This document shows positions 45,172-59,200 of a DNA stretch of 64,000 nucleotides, piece by piece. Each line of letters begins with the position of its first letter. Positions within the stretch are counted from its first letter, which is position 1. The notes below the pieces were generated by a model. The model was given only the letters and a program-made list of their open reading frames with translations, was not told the DNA's origin and ran no database searches. This DNA comes from Ipomoea triloba (Eukaryota; Streptophyta; Magnoliopsida; Solanales; Convolvulaceae): the NCBI RefSeq assembly GCF_003576645.1, contig NC_044925.1:1741093-1805092 (forward strand), in the 5' to 3' direction. A program made the position numbers and the translations under genes.

Positions 45172-48040
45172 GGTTTGGTTTGGTATGTAGGAACAAAAAG
45201 TATTTGGAATGTAATAGGAATTTGTTCAAAGGCCAGATGGGACTGAATTCCTTTCAACGTCTATTTTCATTTTTTTTTAACTTCTTTTTCTTTCACCTAA
45301 ATGATTAAAAAAATACAACAGGAAGTCAACAATTCAACTATAATTATTTTATTTTCTTAGTGTGATTTACATTTATTATGTAATTTACAGACTAGTACAC
45401 AAGTGTAATTTATCCAAAGAAAAATACTCTCAACTCCTCCCTCCATCTAAAAGAAAAATCAAAGAAATAATTTGACGCTTTTTATGGGGTTCAATATATA
45501 ATATAATGTTGCACAACATGACACCGTTCTTCAAAAAGTAAAAGGAAATGATTTGTCTATTAACCGTGATTATGGTATAAATTTAGTCTCTAGTTATTCA
45601 AATCATAAATTTAATCCTTTAATAGTTATCTAATCCCTCCCAAATCAAATTAACTACCTATATGTCACTTAATAAAATAACATATGTATTCTCTTAGCGA
45701 CCAAATATATCACTTTAGTAATAGTACAATTGAAGGAATAAATTTATATCGTGAGTCATTGAAAGATTAAATTTATACCTGTTCAAATTTTAGGGGTCAA
45801 AAGTGTTAAATTTGTTTTTTAAAAATAAAATTAAAGACAAAATGAGTTAATAATAATAACAAGTGGTCAAGAATATTAATTCTTTATCCTTATTAAATCA
45901 ACAACTTGCACACATTGTTTTTTAAGGTAACAACGTTAAATTCCTTGATTTGATATATTGTCTGGTGTCATACAACATTGCGCCAACTTGTGTAAAATAT
46001 AAGAGCATTACCAGCATTTAAGTGAAATTTTCAAGTTTTTTAATGAATTAGGAGAGAGGAGGGGGAAAGGGACAAAAAGGAAGAAAATAAACTTTTAAAA
46101 AATAGCAATAATAATAAACGCGCCTAACATGGGTGTGCAGTGCATACACAACTGGAAATCTAGGAATTTCTGACCACCTGAAAGTGATTGAAAATAGTCT
46201 AAATTTAATTAAAAACGATCACATTTTTAATCATATTATAATTTATAATATGTAACTATTGGACATTGTTGGTGTGCAAGACAGAACAAACTTTTTTTTA
46301 GTCTATGGGCTCAAAAAGAACAAAAAAAATCACCTCTTTGCAAATTCAATTTCAATCTTATCTTTTCTCTCATATCTCCCCTCGACCCCACACAATTATT
46401 CTTAGAAAAAAACTCCTCAAAAATTAGCTTTTGGTGATGTCTTAAGTGATTTGAACCTCAACCCTCCACCGCTTCTATTTGAAGAGGGGTGACTTCAACT
46501 AACCTATCTACATGTTCTTAAATACTTGTATCTTAGTACTCACAATAAGGTAAAATTTATATATTTTTATTTTTTCATTAGTAAGATTCAAATCTTACAC
46601 TTTACGGTTACCATGAAAACAAAATTTTTAAAGATATTTTAAATTAATTGACCAGTTGAGTTGTGTCACACACTAATTATACTATGTTGGATTATACCAT
46701 TAATGAACAAAGCTAATTTTGTGTCATGTCAAATCATTGATGGATGAAGCTGATTTGAAGATTTGACATTTACGACATGCCTATAAGGCCTATAAGATAG
46801 ACCAAAAGGATTTCGAAGTAAATAATGTTAATCATGTGCATAATCTCGGATTATTAGGTACAAACCCACTTAAATAGTTGAATTAGAAGTGGCTTTCAAT
46901 TAGTGGTTGGCCAACTTTAGGCTTTGGGGAATCCATGTACTCCATTTTCTTTCAGCCGTCCCAGTTAATATAATTAGTTCTAAATTTGAAATTATTTGAT
47001 TAGATGAATATTATTTCATTTATATTATAAATGTGATCACACGGAATTCAAAATATAATTTGATTGTAAGTGAAAAGGAATAATTAGAACATTAAACATC
47101 AGTCTCGAGTTCAAGTCAGAGCATTTTACTTACTCAGTTAAACACAGAACCATTAGTGAGACTCGATCGCTGACCTTTCTTTCCAAACAACATTGATAAG
47201 TTATATTTCTAATTTCCAAGTAGCAAGACAATGAAAACTATAAAAAAAAATGTATAAATGTGTTTAAGCATATGTCATCCTAATATAATTTTGATGGTGC
47301 AATTAAGTATAAAAATAATTTTTAAATAATAAAAATAAAATTATTTTATACTTACTAAAAACCCTCACTTTTTTATTCATAATAATCGAAATTGTACTAT
47401 TAAAGATATTAAAAAAATTTATTGTTTCATAATTTATTATTAGGGTGTGTCTATGTATGTATAAAGACGCACAACGTATACTGTATATATTGCATATAGC
47501 TGGAATGTTAGTTTTCTCATCTTCCTTTATTCCTTTGTTGAAAAACTTTCACCAAATTGGATCTATCTAAATATATTTTCAAAAAAAGCAAATCAAAAAA
47601 GGAAAACATATATCCTGACAAGTAATGATCACTTGACGTGTTAGGTGAATTATCTTGGTAATTGGAATATTTGTTGAGTTAATTCAATACTTTTTCTTCA
47701 AGACGGGAAGTATATAATCGCGTAACTCCAATCAAGTTGGTCAAAATGTATTTGATTTGGTGTTGGTGGAAGCTCGGAAAATTGAGTCTAGCATTCTGTC
47801 ATCAGAATATTACGTTAACTGCTACACAAGTATAAGAAAATAAAGTCATGTCTTAACTACTAGCTATTACTTTTGATATACTAATAAATGTTTAATTTGA
47901 GAATTGGTTTACGGTATGTTTTTATATTAATTTTTAACTTCTTTAATCTTTTTATTACATGAATCGTTATTGATCTTATGTTGTTTTGTTGTTTTGTAAA
48001 GAATCATGCATAGTAAGTTGTAACTGCATCATTGTTGTCA
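45171..48040. other. AT-rich intergenic DNA
   Basis: A SINE family II fragment lies at about 47755-47910 (AGTATAAGAAAATAAAGTCATG; ACTTTTGATATACTAATAAATG, in part). No gene recognised. Confidence 0.45.
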
Positions 48041-48393
48041 GGGCATCTACATCAATAGTTATTGGGGAGATATTAGTACAATGCATGCTTAGTTGGAAGT
48101 GAGAGAATTGAAGAAAGAGAAAAAAAAAAAAAAAAGTTAGCTCTGCAAATATGGGGATATTAGTACAGTAATTATCAGTGTGGAATTCGAAGCTAGTTGC
48201 AGCCACGCGTGCGGCATGTGCACTGCACGCGCCCGCTTGGCGCGTCAGGCTCAGTTTTCTTTTTTTCTTTTTTTTTTTTTGTTATTTCTAATTTGTTTTT
48301 TATTTTTTTCTATCTCTCCCCATTTTCTCTTTCCTAATCACACTTACAAAAACTCCTAAAATACCGTGAAAAAACTCTATTGATAAGGATGCC
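48041..48393. mobile_element. MITE-like element with GGGCATC termini
   Basis: It begins GGGCATCTACATCAATAG and its end read on the other strand is GGCATCCTTATCAATAG. The GC-rich core GCGTGCGG..CCGCTTGGCGCG is followed by the phrase AATCACACTTACAAAAACT. The same core-plus-phrase arrangement recurs at about 62480-62830, so this is a dispersed family. Target-site duplication not clear. Confidence 0.55.
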
Positions 48394-49197
48394 AATTAAT
48401 AAGACTAATGTCACACACCGAATGCGTGACCTTGTTAGACCCAATGAATGGACAGACTAAGTGGCTAGTTTGTTGTAAAATAGGTAGGGGTCGGGGCGAC
48501 AATAGTGTCAAAGGTTGTTTTGCATTAAATGTTAAGGTCTGGCTAATGAGTTAGGCATCCCCATCCGGTTAAGTTAAATTTGGGGAGTTTGTCGCGAGGA
48601 TTTAGTCAATTCAAATGGCACAACTGGTCGGGAGCTATTGCATGAAAGTAAGGTTTATCTATGGAGTATGACTGTAAGAAGGATCTCGAAACGCTATACA
48701 GATGCTAACCGCTACACCAGACTCTAGGCCTGTGAAACCAAGTACAATAATAGTAGAAGGAAGAAAATAGGTAGTGAGAAATGTTGAAAGAGGAGAATGG
48801 GAGACGCAGCCTAGCTCATCTGAGGGAATAATTTATGGTTGAAAGATAGACAGCTGAATTTAATTCCCTAATTAAACTAAACGACTTCCCAGCCACCAGT
48901 CTTCACCTGCCCAGTGCATCTGCACATGGAGGGGTCTTTCCCTCCTCCTAAGTCTTGCATTCATGTTTAACTAAATTTAGTGCTTTTCTTTAGTCAAAAA
49001 CCTTCTGGTCAAATAGTATTAACTATGATTTTTTTAAATGGAAAGTCATAGGTTCAAATCCGAGTGAGGACATAGTGATACTAAATAATCAGTCTGAGTT
49101 CGATGAATTCTCTAATCATCACATCATAATCTCATTTCATAACTAGTTAATTTTTTCATTCTTTACCCTTTGTATAAAATAAAATAAAAAAAAATAA

Positions 49198-49252
<55 letters not shown>

Positions 49253-50725
49253 AAAATAATAACAAGGAAAACTTTTATACCAACTGGATGGCCTTGTTTG
49301 GTCCAAAGTTGGAGTTTGGGTTTCATGAATTTTTCGAATTCTCACATAGTGTATATCCACTTTTAATCGCAAATTTTGCGAGAGTTGTGTGATTTCGTTT
49401 CATGTAGTGTCTAGTTAATTTTTTTCTTTGTAGCTAAACAAAAAATAAAAAAGACCAAATTTTTTTTAAAAATAAATTGTTGGTATCTTAGGACTAATTC
49501 AATTAAGAATTAGCCCTATTCAGGCATAGCTAAGGGCAAAATGTTTTCATAAAGAAAAGCTATACAATTTCACTTTTTGATAGTAAACATAATTTAAATT
49601 TATGTCTCAATATAAAAACTTGTTGAAGCAACCTTAACCTAACTATAAATCTATAGTAGGTGTTAATGGTTTGAATCTCACCAAGATTTATCGTGTAATT
49701 TAATTATATTTAAATATTTATTAATATTAGTAACTTAGCTTGTTGGTTAAATAAGTTAATTAAATTATATTAAAGATGTAGGAACAAAAGAAGAAAAAAA
49801 AAAAGAGCTACTTTTACCTATATAGTTTTATTATGAAAATTAACTATTCTTATAGTCTTATATATCATGTTCAACTAGTGAATCTTCACCTATAAATTGA
49901 TTAAATTCTAGGGTTCATCTAGAAGCAACATTATAAAAAGAAAATAGAAATGTAATTAGAGCAAGCATTGACTATATATTAGCATACAACATTTTTTATT
50001 ATCAAGAAACTTTTATTTTATCCTACATTATGTCACAATTAAAAGAAAACATTGATTGAATTATGCACGATGATAGACTTTTCCTGCCAAGCTTCTACCC
50101 AACAATCTCAATCTCCAAACACTTGTCAATTTCAACAACTTGTGACTTGCTCATATATATTTGCTCATATATATATATGTGTGTGTGTGTGTCAATTATC
50201 ATATCAGACATTTACTACTGCACAAAAAACTATAGTTAATAGTGAAAACAAACAACTTTATGTTTTTTATACTCAGATCAGGTAGAAATTTGCGTGCCGG
50301 TTTAATGATGATAAAATGGACCCTTGACCTTCTAGGCCTTCGCCCAACAGATTTGTGTAATGAAATACTCTAAAAACTAAAACTAAGTTTTTTCAAATCA
50401 TCTAGTATATAATCAATAATTCAAAACACACACAAACAAGAAAAATAGAAAATCATTGATTTATTAACATGCTCATAACCAGCTGGTCAAAGAAACTACT
50501 CATTGGAAAATAGTAGTTCTTGAAATAATTTACATTTTTAGTGGAGGAAAGAAAATATTTTGTATAAATAATAAATATCAATTATTATTATTATTACTAT
50601 AATTCATAAACAAGGACATTACACATAACCCTCTTTTCTTCAAGTCTATATTGTCCTCATCACTCTTTGCAGCAAAATTTATGTTTCTTCTTCCCTCTCC
50701 CTGCATTTCTGGGTAATCTTGAAAG
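48394..50725. other. Intergenic DNA
   Basis: A tRNA-like word GTCTGGTGTAGCGGTTAGC on the minus strand near 48700-48722 suggests another SINE head. (TA)n at 49206-49250. No protein gene recognised. Confidence 0.45.
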
Positions 50726-51861
50726 TCAGCTCCCTTTCCCTATAACCATAATCACACCCTAAAAAAATAATAATAATATTTTTTTGAAAAATTATTTTAT
50801 TTTCTGACTAACTGATTTGGAATATAATTTAACTTAGGGTTTAGAAAATAATAAAAATTCGAGTTTAGATTAAAACCTTATCTTCTCGTAGTATCAAATA
50901 AAGTAAATAGATTAAAACAAGAATAAAATTCTATAAAATTTAAATATTGAGAGGTGCAAATTACCACATAATTCCCAGAATTGATTTCTTGTCTCCTGTA
51001 ATTGTTCTCCATCTGCTTGAGACTACTAACCTGTGATGACAACCAAACACTATTCCAATTCAAATTTTAAGTATAAAAAAAAAAAAAAATCATCTACAAA
51101 TATATACATAGAACCAATGTATTCATCTTCAACTATAATAGGATTAACCATGAACTAAAACTTTTGGGGTTTTTCTTGAGTGAAACCGTGCTAATTTATA
51201 CTGAGTTTATAGTATGGTTTTACTAGTACAAATCAACACGGTACTGATCAATATCTTAGAATTTTTCATATTACAGGGTTAACGTTATCTCCTCCAGCAA
51301 CTCTTGGGCAGAGATTTGGGGGGTTAAGATTAGTTGGCATAAGCTGTACTAAGTTTATAGTATGATTTTACTAGTACAAATCCACAGAATCAATACCTTA
51401 GAATTTTTCATACTACAAGGCTAAGATTACCTCCTCCAGTGACTATTGGGCAGAGGTTCGCGGGTTTGGAAAACCTAATGTAAAAAATTAAAAAAAAAAA
51501 AAAAAAGTTATGATCTGACCTTTGGACTGTTGACAGGAGAGCTGGCAGTGTCTTCCAAATCAGGATCAGAGAGTTTGGTGTTGGGTCTTACTACTGCTTT
51601 CTTGAAATTTAGTCTGTTGAGAGCCTGAGAGCCAGGCAGTGAAGAATAAGGGCATGGTGATGATGATGGGTTCTTATTAATATGTTTCCATGCAGGGTGA
51701 GAAGCAGCATCAGACAGCAAAGAAGCTCCACCATTAAAGCTATCATCATCATAATAATCTCCACCATTAGTATCCCTTTGGTTTCCCACTGAGAAATCCT
51801 GCAAATAATCCGTCCACCCACTCTCCTCCGCCGCATCCATATTCTTCTTGGATAGACTCAT
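50726..51861 (-). CDS. Small VUP-family-like protein, about 146 aa, 3 exons
   Basis: Exon 1 (51861-51520, 114 codons) contains EESGWTDYLQDFS (residues 12-24), an acidic DYYDDDSF stretch, SLLSDAASHPAWK and DLEDTASSPVNSPK. The motifs ESGWTxYxxDF, SDAAS and DTASSPVNSPK match my memory of the plant VASCULAR-RELATED UNKNOWN PROTEIN family, whose members affect vascular development and growth; biochemical role unknown. There is no signal peptide or membrane segment, so the protein is probably nuclear or cytosolic. Start chosen as the first ATG (MSLSKKN); the upstream open frame begins with a non-ATG codon. Exons 2 (51030-50965) and 3 (50758-50726) follow splice consensus but are less certain; another reading of exon 3 would give a longer, charged tail. 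Without splicing, the frame would stop after SPKVRS. Confidence 0.65.
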
Positions 51862-51946
51862 CTTCTTGAAGTTTTCTTGGTGAATTCTTGCAGAATTTGA
51901 GCTGTGGAGTTTTTTTTTTTGGAATGGAGGGATTAGGGAGGTTTGA

Positions 51947-51954
51947 TTTATATA
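51947..51954 (-). promoter_or_regulatory. TATA-like box of the VUP-like gene
   Basis: TATATAAA on the minus strand, 86 bp upstream of the ATG. A GA-rich tract (CT-rich on the coding strand) lies at 52079-52108, a common core-promoter feature of plant genes. Confidence 0.5.
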
Positions 51955-51961
51955 TAAAAAT

Positions 51962-53229
51962 GGCAATGTGAATTGAACTAAGGGTGTAAAGGGTGACCCA
52001 CCAACCTCCCCCCACCCCGGTGGGTCCCATGGGAGGGAGAAGTTGAGGAAGTTAAATCAGCAGTTGCAGCAAAAGAAGAGAGAGAGAAAGAGAGGGGGAG
52101 AGAGAGAACGTGCAAAGAGAGCATGTTGGTTGACCTTTGTTGTAGTAGGTTCAAACGTTGTTAGATATAATAGAACAATTTTTTCTTAATGAAAGTGAAA
52201 TGTAATAAGATTTGTGAATTTAATACTAGTACTGGTTAATTGGCGGTTTAAGAGAGGGATTAGTTAGTTAATTAGATAGGTTACTTTGGGAAAGTGCATG
52301 AACTTGAAGAGGGGTCGGAGTGATTATTCTTCTCCTTAATTGGAATAATCATCCGGCGACCACCGCGGAACACGCCGTCACATCCCAGCCACCGTCGCCT
52401 GTTGTATTCCGGAAGGTTCAAAACTCAAACTGGAGACCTTTAATTAAAAAAGAAAAAATTCATTACATCCAGAGTAATCTCAACAAAATTAGTTAAATAA
52501 TTAACTTGAAGAGCTATCTATTAACATTTTTGGGTTGAATCAATTAGCTATGAGCAATATAAATTGGTTTACATTAGTCTTTTGCTGACTAAGAACTTAA
52601 GGTAGACTTCACATAAAGCACAAATTCAGTGGCAAATTATTCTCTACATTCGGGAATATTCACAATTCAAATTGTAAGCATATAAATTGTAAACATTCAG
52701 TATGTAAATAGACACAAATTTACCTTACAAGGTGGACCGGGTACATAGTATTTCAGGTAACACGATTAGCTTTTCCATAAATAAAATAAAATAAAATAAA
52801 AACCCATCTCATCTCATCCATGCTCTCAAGTATAATTACAATCCTTTTAAAAGTATAATTTAGTTTCGTGGATAATTTCAACGCTTTTAAAAGTATAATT
52901 TAGTTTCGTGGATAATTTCAACCATTTTAAAAGTATAATTTACTTTCATCCCTAGTAGGTTGTTTCATAATTTGTATGTATAATTTTTATTCGTCAGCAA
53001 GAAGAAAGAAGAACAGCAAACACTAGAACTTCATCAATATATATGTGTTTATATATATCATGCTCATCTACAACACACTCCAAAGCCATACTCATGTTCT
53101 GTAAATAACCAAAACCAAACAGGAAAATAGAAAACTTATGGGATTAACTGTTGTAAGTCCGGAAGAGATGGAGGAAAACTTGATGGCAGGAACTGGGAAA
53201 ATGGCGATACTAAGGAAGACGAGAGGGAA
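51962..53229. other. Intergenic DNA between the VUP-like gene and AK-HSDH
   Basis: A 37-bp unit around AAAAGTATAATTTAGTTTCG is tandemly repeated (52848-52940). An (AAATA)n patch lies near 52780. TTTATT near 52986, AATAAA on the minus strand, may be the poly(A) signal of AK-HSDH. Confidence 0.45.
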
Positions 53230-56200
53230 TTATGAGGGAGCACCGAGGTATGAGGCGAGCCGTAATATGTCACTGAAAACTCCTCCGGCAGTCACCTCAG
53301 CTCCGGCCCCTGGGCCACGCACAATGAGCGGCTGCTTCTCATACCTTTCAGTTGTGAAGGCGATTATGTTGTCGGACCCTGAGAGCTGAGTGAACGGGTG
53401 CCCTTTCTCGTATCTGTGTAATTTCACGGTCCCTTCTTGATTGGCAACATCCACCACTCCAACATATCTCAACACCTTCAGACATAGATTGTTCATTAGA
53501 CTATGTCTAATGCTTATTCAACTAAGAACAAATCTGCTTATTCACATCAACTGACTAATCCAATTTGCAGTTCGGTTATTTTAGGCCGTTCTGCTATAAT
53601 TTCTACTAAAAGGTTAAATGTTCGCTGAGACGGGGATAACTATTCTGGCATCGAAGTGTCTGTCTAGATCTTACCTCCCCTGCAGCTTCAGCTTCCCGCC
53701 TTTGCTTAGCCAAGTCTTCGTCAAATTGTGGCAGCTGCTGCATGAAGTCCTCGGCTGATGCACAGGCCTGGAATAAACTAATACTATCACTTCAAAAGAA
53801 AACGACTGCTATATATAGTTGGGAATGTTCCGTGATTTATACTACAAAATTACCCTTAATGGCTCAGGAACGAGGTTCTTAACCAAGATATCTGAAAGTT
53901 CTAGCTTCAATCCACACTCTCGAGCAAGAATTATTACCTGTGCAAAGAAAATTATATAAGAAAACATAAAGCAGTCCAAGAATAAAAGAGCTTTCCAACA
54001 TCCCATTCCCATGTACTCCAACAATGAATATATCGGTAATATCAAGGAACATCAATTAAAGGGGATCACACTTCAACTCTCTCAGTATGTAATAGGCGGA
54101 AGCATATTAATGTCAGGAAAAAAATTGAACATTAAGCATCTAATACCTTTCTGGCAACATCAGTTCCAGATAGGTCGTCTCTGGGATCTGGTTCAGTATA
54201 ACCTGCCTCTTTTGCTTCCTTGACCACTTCACTAAAAGGCCGTGATCCCATGAAGTTGTTGAATATGTAACTCAAAGTTCCACTGCAGAGATTAGTTAAT
54301 GGAAAAGCAGTTGAATAAGAAAAAGACAAAGATCACAAATAAAAGGAGAGCTTCTCTTACTTCTCATGTGCATTCTCTGTTCAAATTTATTTTTCCTACT
54401 TAAACCAGACAGAAGATTTGAGACTAGAATTGGAAACTTTAGCCGGTTGTTTTTTTTTTTTTTTTTTTTTTTTTCATGATAATGAGATCCAAAATTGAAT
54501 TTTAAGTAAGGGATGCGGCCCAACTTAAATATGGTAGTCCATGGCTTTGCTTTTTTTATGATAGCTACATAAAAAGTAGCATTACAACATGCCCTCTTAC
54601 AAACCTGAAAATCCCCTCAATCTTCAATATTTTGTCCCCAGTTTCAAGAAGACCACGCAAGGTACTAATAATGGGCAAACCAGCTCCAACAGTAGCTTCA
54701 TAGAAGAAATGTGTATAGGATTGACGTTGAAGAGCTCTCAGTTTTAAATACTGAAATTTACAAACAAATAATAAATAAATAAAAAATAATAATCAAATTA
54801 AGTAATTAATAGATGCTTTCTCTATTTCCATTCTGTCAAATGAAGGTAAAAACAGCTTCTCAAAAGAAGGCCACTGGTGGGCAGGATGATGAAGTAAATT
54901 GCTTATAATTACTGGTATGGACGTAAAGTATAATATTGTTCCCTTTTTTGGCCCCTATTTATATCATTTTTTAGCACTTCAACACTAAATTATAACAGTA
55001 GGCAAATAAATTTAGCCATAATTAGTTCTTCAATTATACAAAGTTAACCACCATTAGTAGCCAAGTGAACTAAGTCAACTAACAATGATTAAATTTCATC
55101 TAATTGAGGGGCAAGTGGCCACTTTTGAAGTTAAAGGTTCAGTGTCAAATATGGTTATACAAAAAAAAAATAAAAATCAGTTATAGAGAAGGAACTAGAA
55201 GAGGAAAAGATCCATTTATCATAATAGATGATCGCAGAAAGTTCACAACAATGCTTATCCCAACCATTCCGACCATTGGTACATATTGACATATTACCTG
55301 GTTAAGTGGTCCTGAATTGGCCTTTTTATTTGGAGTGATCACATGTATTCCTCGATGCAACCAGTCATAATAATGGCTTGCAACATAAGAATCTGCAGTA
55401 CAATCTACAAGAACAGTATTTGGGATAAAATGATTTTCACGAACATGCTGAACAAACTTATTCATGTCAGCAATATCTCCTTTTTCACTTAATAGCGCTT
55501 TCCACCTTGTCAAGTCAACACCCCTAGGAACAGTGATAAGAATGTTTCACTATCACTATATGGAGAAAATTGAACAGCACTTAACACCAATGTTATGAAA
55601 ATATATTTAAAAAAACAAAAAACATTTAAATCAATGCTATAATTTAACTACACTTAAGATTATGACACTGATACTTAACTTCGTGCAATAGATATTACTA
55701 TCATGACCAAAAAAAAAACTTCTAATATCCGATCCTAACCAAAGCCAAAAATAAATAAATAAATACTCTGTAGTAATAAGAAAATAGAATAAATTCATTG
55801 CATGATCTAATACAGTATTGAATTATCCTATGGATTGGCATATGTCATTATTCATTAAGAAGAGTGCATTTAACAAATTGGTAGTGGAATTGAAATGCTT
55901 CAATGCCAGCATTGATAAAGACAAACTTCTGAAATCAACTTAACACCAACTTTAACAAAACTACTATTACAAAGAATTTTCCACTCCGGAAATGGTTGCT
56001 TTCTTATGTTCTGGCTAAAAACAGAATTAAAAGTGAGCATTTAAAAGGATTTTGAAGACCCAAATAATGCTACTGCCAATATAATGAAACTTATGAAAGA
56101 TGATTCTGTGTTCAATACTTACTTCTCAGATAATAGCATTTTCTTTGATCCAGTAATACCCATAACACGCAAATCAATGTTAAACTTTTCCTTTAAGAAC

Positions 56201-59200
56201 GCAGCCTGCCACAGAAAACAACAATGCTATATATTTAAGGTTCTATCACCATGTTGAAGATAAGAACTAGTCAGAACCACAAAGAATTACTTTATGAAAA
56301 CATGATGAAATTATAACAACACCAACAAGAAAATACTTTTTTGAGGAAAGTTACTCCAAAAAAGAAACATCTTTCACCTTAATTCAAAGATGACATGGGC
56401 ATTAATTAGAGCCGCACTCAACCCATGGGTTATAAGATTTTCACTTTCTGCATTATTATGCACTGGTTGAGCAAAGACATACACACAGATTATCATTCAC
56501 ATACTTTGGCTAGGAAAGAATGCCCCACATGAAGCCTGAGTAACCCAGGAGTTTGGAGGGCGGGTGGAGCCTTCTATAGGTTCAAATATGCCTGGTAACC
56601 AACATAAATTTGTATACCTGATCTTTGAGCTGGTCAAGCAATGTACTACCAATCAACCCAGGTCCAATGATACCAACTGCAATTGTTGTTTTTGTCAAAT
56701 AGAATCTTGAGTGCACAGCACGTAAAGCCCTTACACAATCTTCTCGTTTAACAACTACTGTGATGTTGTACTCTGAGCAACCTTGAGCTATGGCACGAAC
56801 ATTGATATTCGCCTGCATTGACATGCCAAATTTCAAAATTTTGACATCAAAGAATAACCACAGATTATAGAAGCACCATTAAGTTTCAATGCAAGACTAG
56901 ATGTTTAAGTTTTCCAACCTTCGCAAGAGCAGAGAAAAGTGTAGCACTCACTCCTGGTGTACTTGCCATTCTTTGACCAACTGCAGCTAAAATGCTACAG
57001 TTTGGGATCACTGCAATCTGAAAATTGAAAAACACTTATTTAACAGGGAACCCAAAATCTGTGATTAAAGCATACAGATTGCTAGAATATAAATTTGAAA
57101 TATTAGTTCGTTACAAAGCAGATGTTTTTAGTAGTATTTTCTCCTATAATTAAATGGTGTATGCCCAACCAATGTATTAAGCATTCTCAATGTACTCACT
57201 AATATACTAGGGTTTTCTCTATTTTAAATCTTGACATGCTATCAGAGCCAGCAAGCAACTAATGAATTAAACATGCAGAGTTATATATTGGTAGAATAAG
57301 AACTCAAATGAAACCTGGGAAAGGCGCCCTGCACCCAGAGCCTGAGAAAATCTGGATTCTAAAACATCAGCAACTGCTTTTACTTCTTTTTCAGGTACAG
57401 CAAAGCATACTGAGTGCTCACTACTGGCCTGCATCATGCTAGTCAAAGACAATTGTACACATAAAAGTAAATTCACTTGCATCAGATGACCTTGATACCT
57501 GGGAAATCATGATGACATTAGCTCCGACATCTTTCACTGCACTGAAAATAGCACTAGCTGTACCAGGAACACCAGCCATTCCAGTTCTGCAAAGTAAACT
57601 TGCAAGTAACTATATGTAAAGAAATAGAAGATGAATAACAAGTGGCGGAGCTTCATTCTCACCCTTCAACATTCACGAGTGCTAGATTGTCTATTGTTGC
57701 AAATCCTTTGACAAGGGATTCTGATCCCTGTCCCTCTTCATGTTCACTGTCAGGGGACTGGCAGATCATTGTTCCAGGTGCAGAAAGGTTGAAGATATTC
57801 TTTATGACAATTGGAATGTTGTATTGCATCACAGGAACAATTGTTCGAGGGTGTAAGACATTAGCACCAAAATATGACTGCAAAAGAGATTGCACTTTTA
57901 AGTTATAAAGTTGATGTCTCAATAATGTTGAGAGTTTCAGAAAATATCAAGGCCGCACCATTTCCCATGCCTCTTGGTATGTCAATGTCTTCAGTATTAC
58001 TGCCTCACTGACTGCATAAACAATAACTTTTTATTATCCAACATTTTTTAAATCTAGGATAATGGGTAAAGGGATTCATTCAGTCACACTATCGAGTGAT
58101 TAATAGCAGAAAGAAGATGATTAATTTACTAGTTAATCAACCTTTTCTTGGGTCTGCACTGTACACGCCATCAACATCTGTCCATATTGTAACTTGGCGT
58201 GCTCTAACAAGAGAACCCATAATAGCAGCAGAAAAGTCACTGCCATCTCTCTTCAAAGTGGTAGATATATTATGGGGTGTGCTCGCTATAAAACCAGTTG
58301 CAATGATTGTCTTAGATGGGTTTTTAGAGTACCATTGATCAAGTCTTTCCTCCGATGCTTGATAATCTGGATCAACTTGATTAGAACTAGTAGGGTTTAC
58401 AATAAGGACCTCCCTGGTGTCCATCCAGTTACAGTCCAGACCATTCTACAGCAATACAAAAATAAAATAAAATAAAAAATTTAGGCAACAAAGTTGGACC
58501 AATTTTTAATTGAAAAAAGAAATTCTGAATTAGTGATCTTATATCTGAATAAATTAATTAATAAAAAAAGAAAAAATCAACTCTTAAACCACCTTTTTGA
58601 CAACTAAAGATAGCAAGTGAGCAGACCATAGCTCTCCATGACCGACAACAAAATCTGAAAATGATTCTGTTGCATGACCAGCTGTAATGAAACAGACTCA
58701 TAAGTTAAGATGAAAACAAGGAAATAGACAGAGAAGTGGGGTTTGAATTAAATTAAAATGGATAGCATACTGTAAATAAACTAAAATAAAAAAATTAACA
58801 CAATATCAATTAGTATGAGCCAATAATGAAAGATTGAAGCAAAGATCACAGTATGCTTTCATCTTTCTGTGAAAATGTGGTTGTCTGTACAACTAAAATA
58901 TTATGCAATTATGTTTATGGGGTTGAGTCTTCATAAAAACTGAGAGATCACATGAAGCTAGATTACAATGTTGTGTCTAGCTTAAAAGCTTCCTTAGCAA
59001 TTAAGTAAACCTCCAGCCTCACTCATTTCCTTTCCCTTGATATAACCATTTTTTCCAGTCCATGTTTTACCAAAAACCAAATGTAGAACAACATAAGAAA
59101 ATCAAAAAGGGGAAAAGAAAATCATAGCTTTTGTATAAATAAATACACAATTTGTCTTGTGGTGGCTAAAAATTTGTTTCAGGGTGCACTTGAATTTTGA

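Noticed and set aside
44304..45308. Open frames of about 300 codons around the second gap
   Set aside because: Almost entirely N-derived unknown residues flanked by homopolymer codons.
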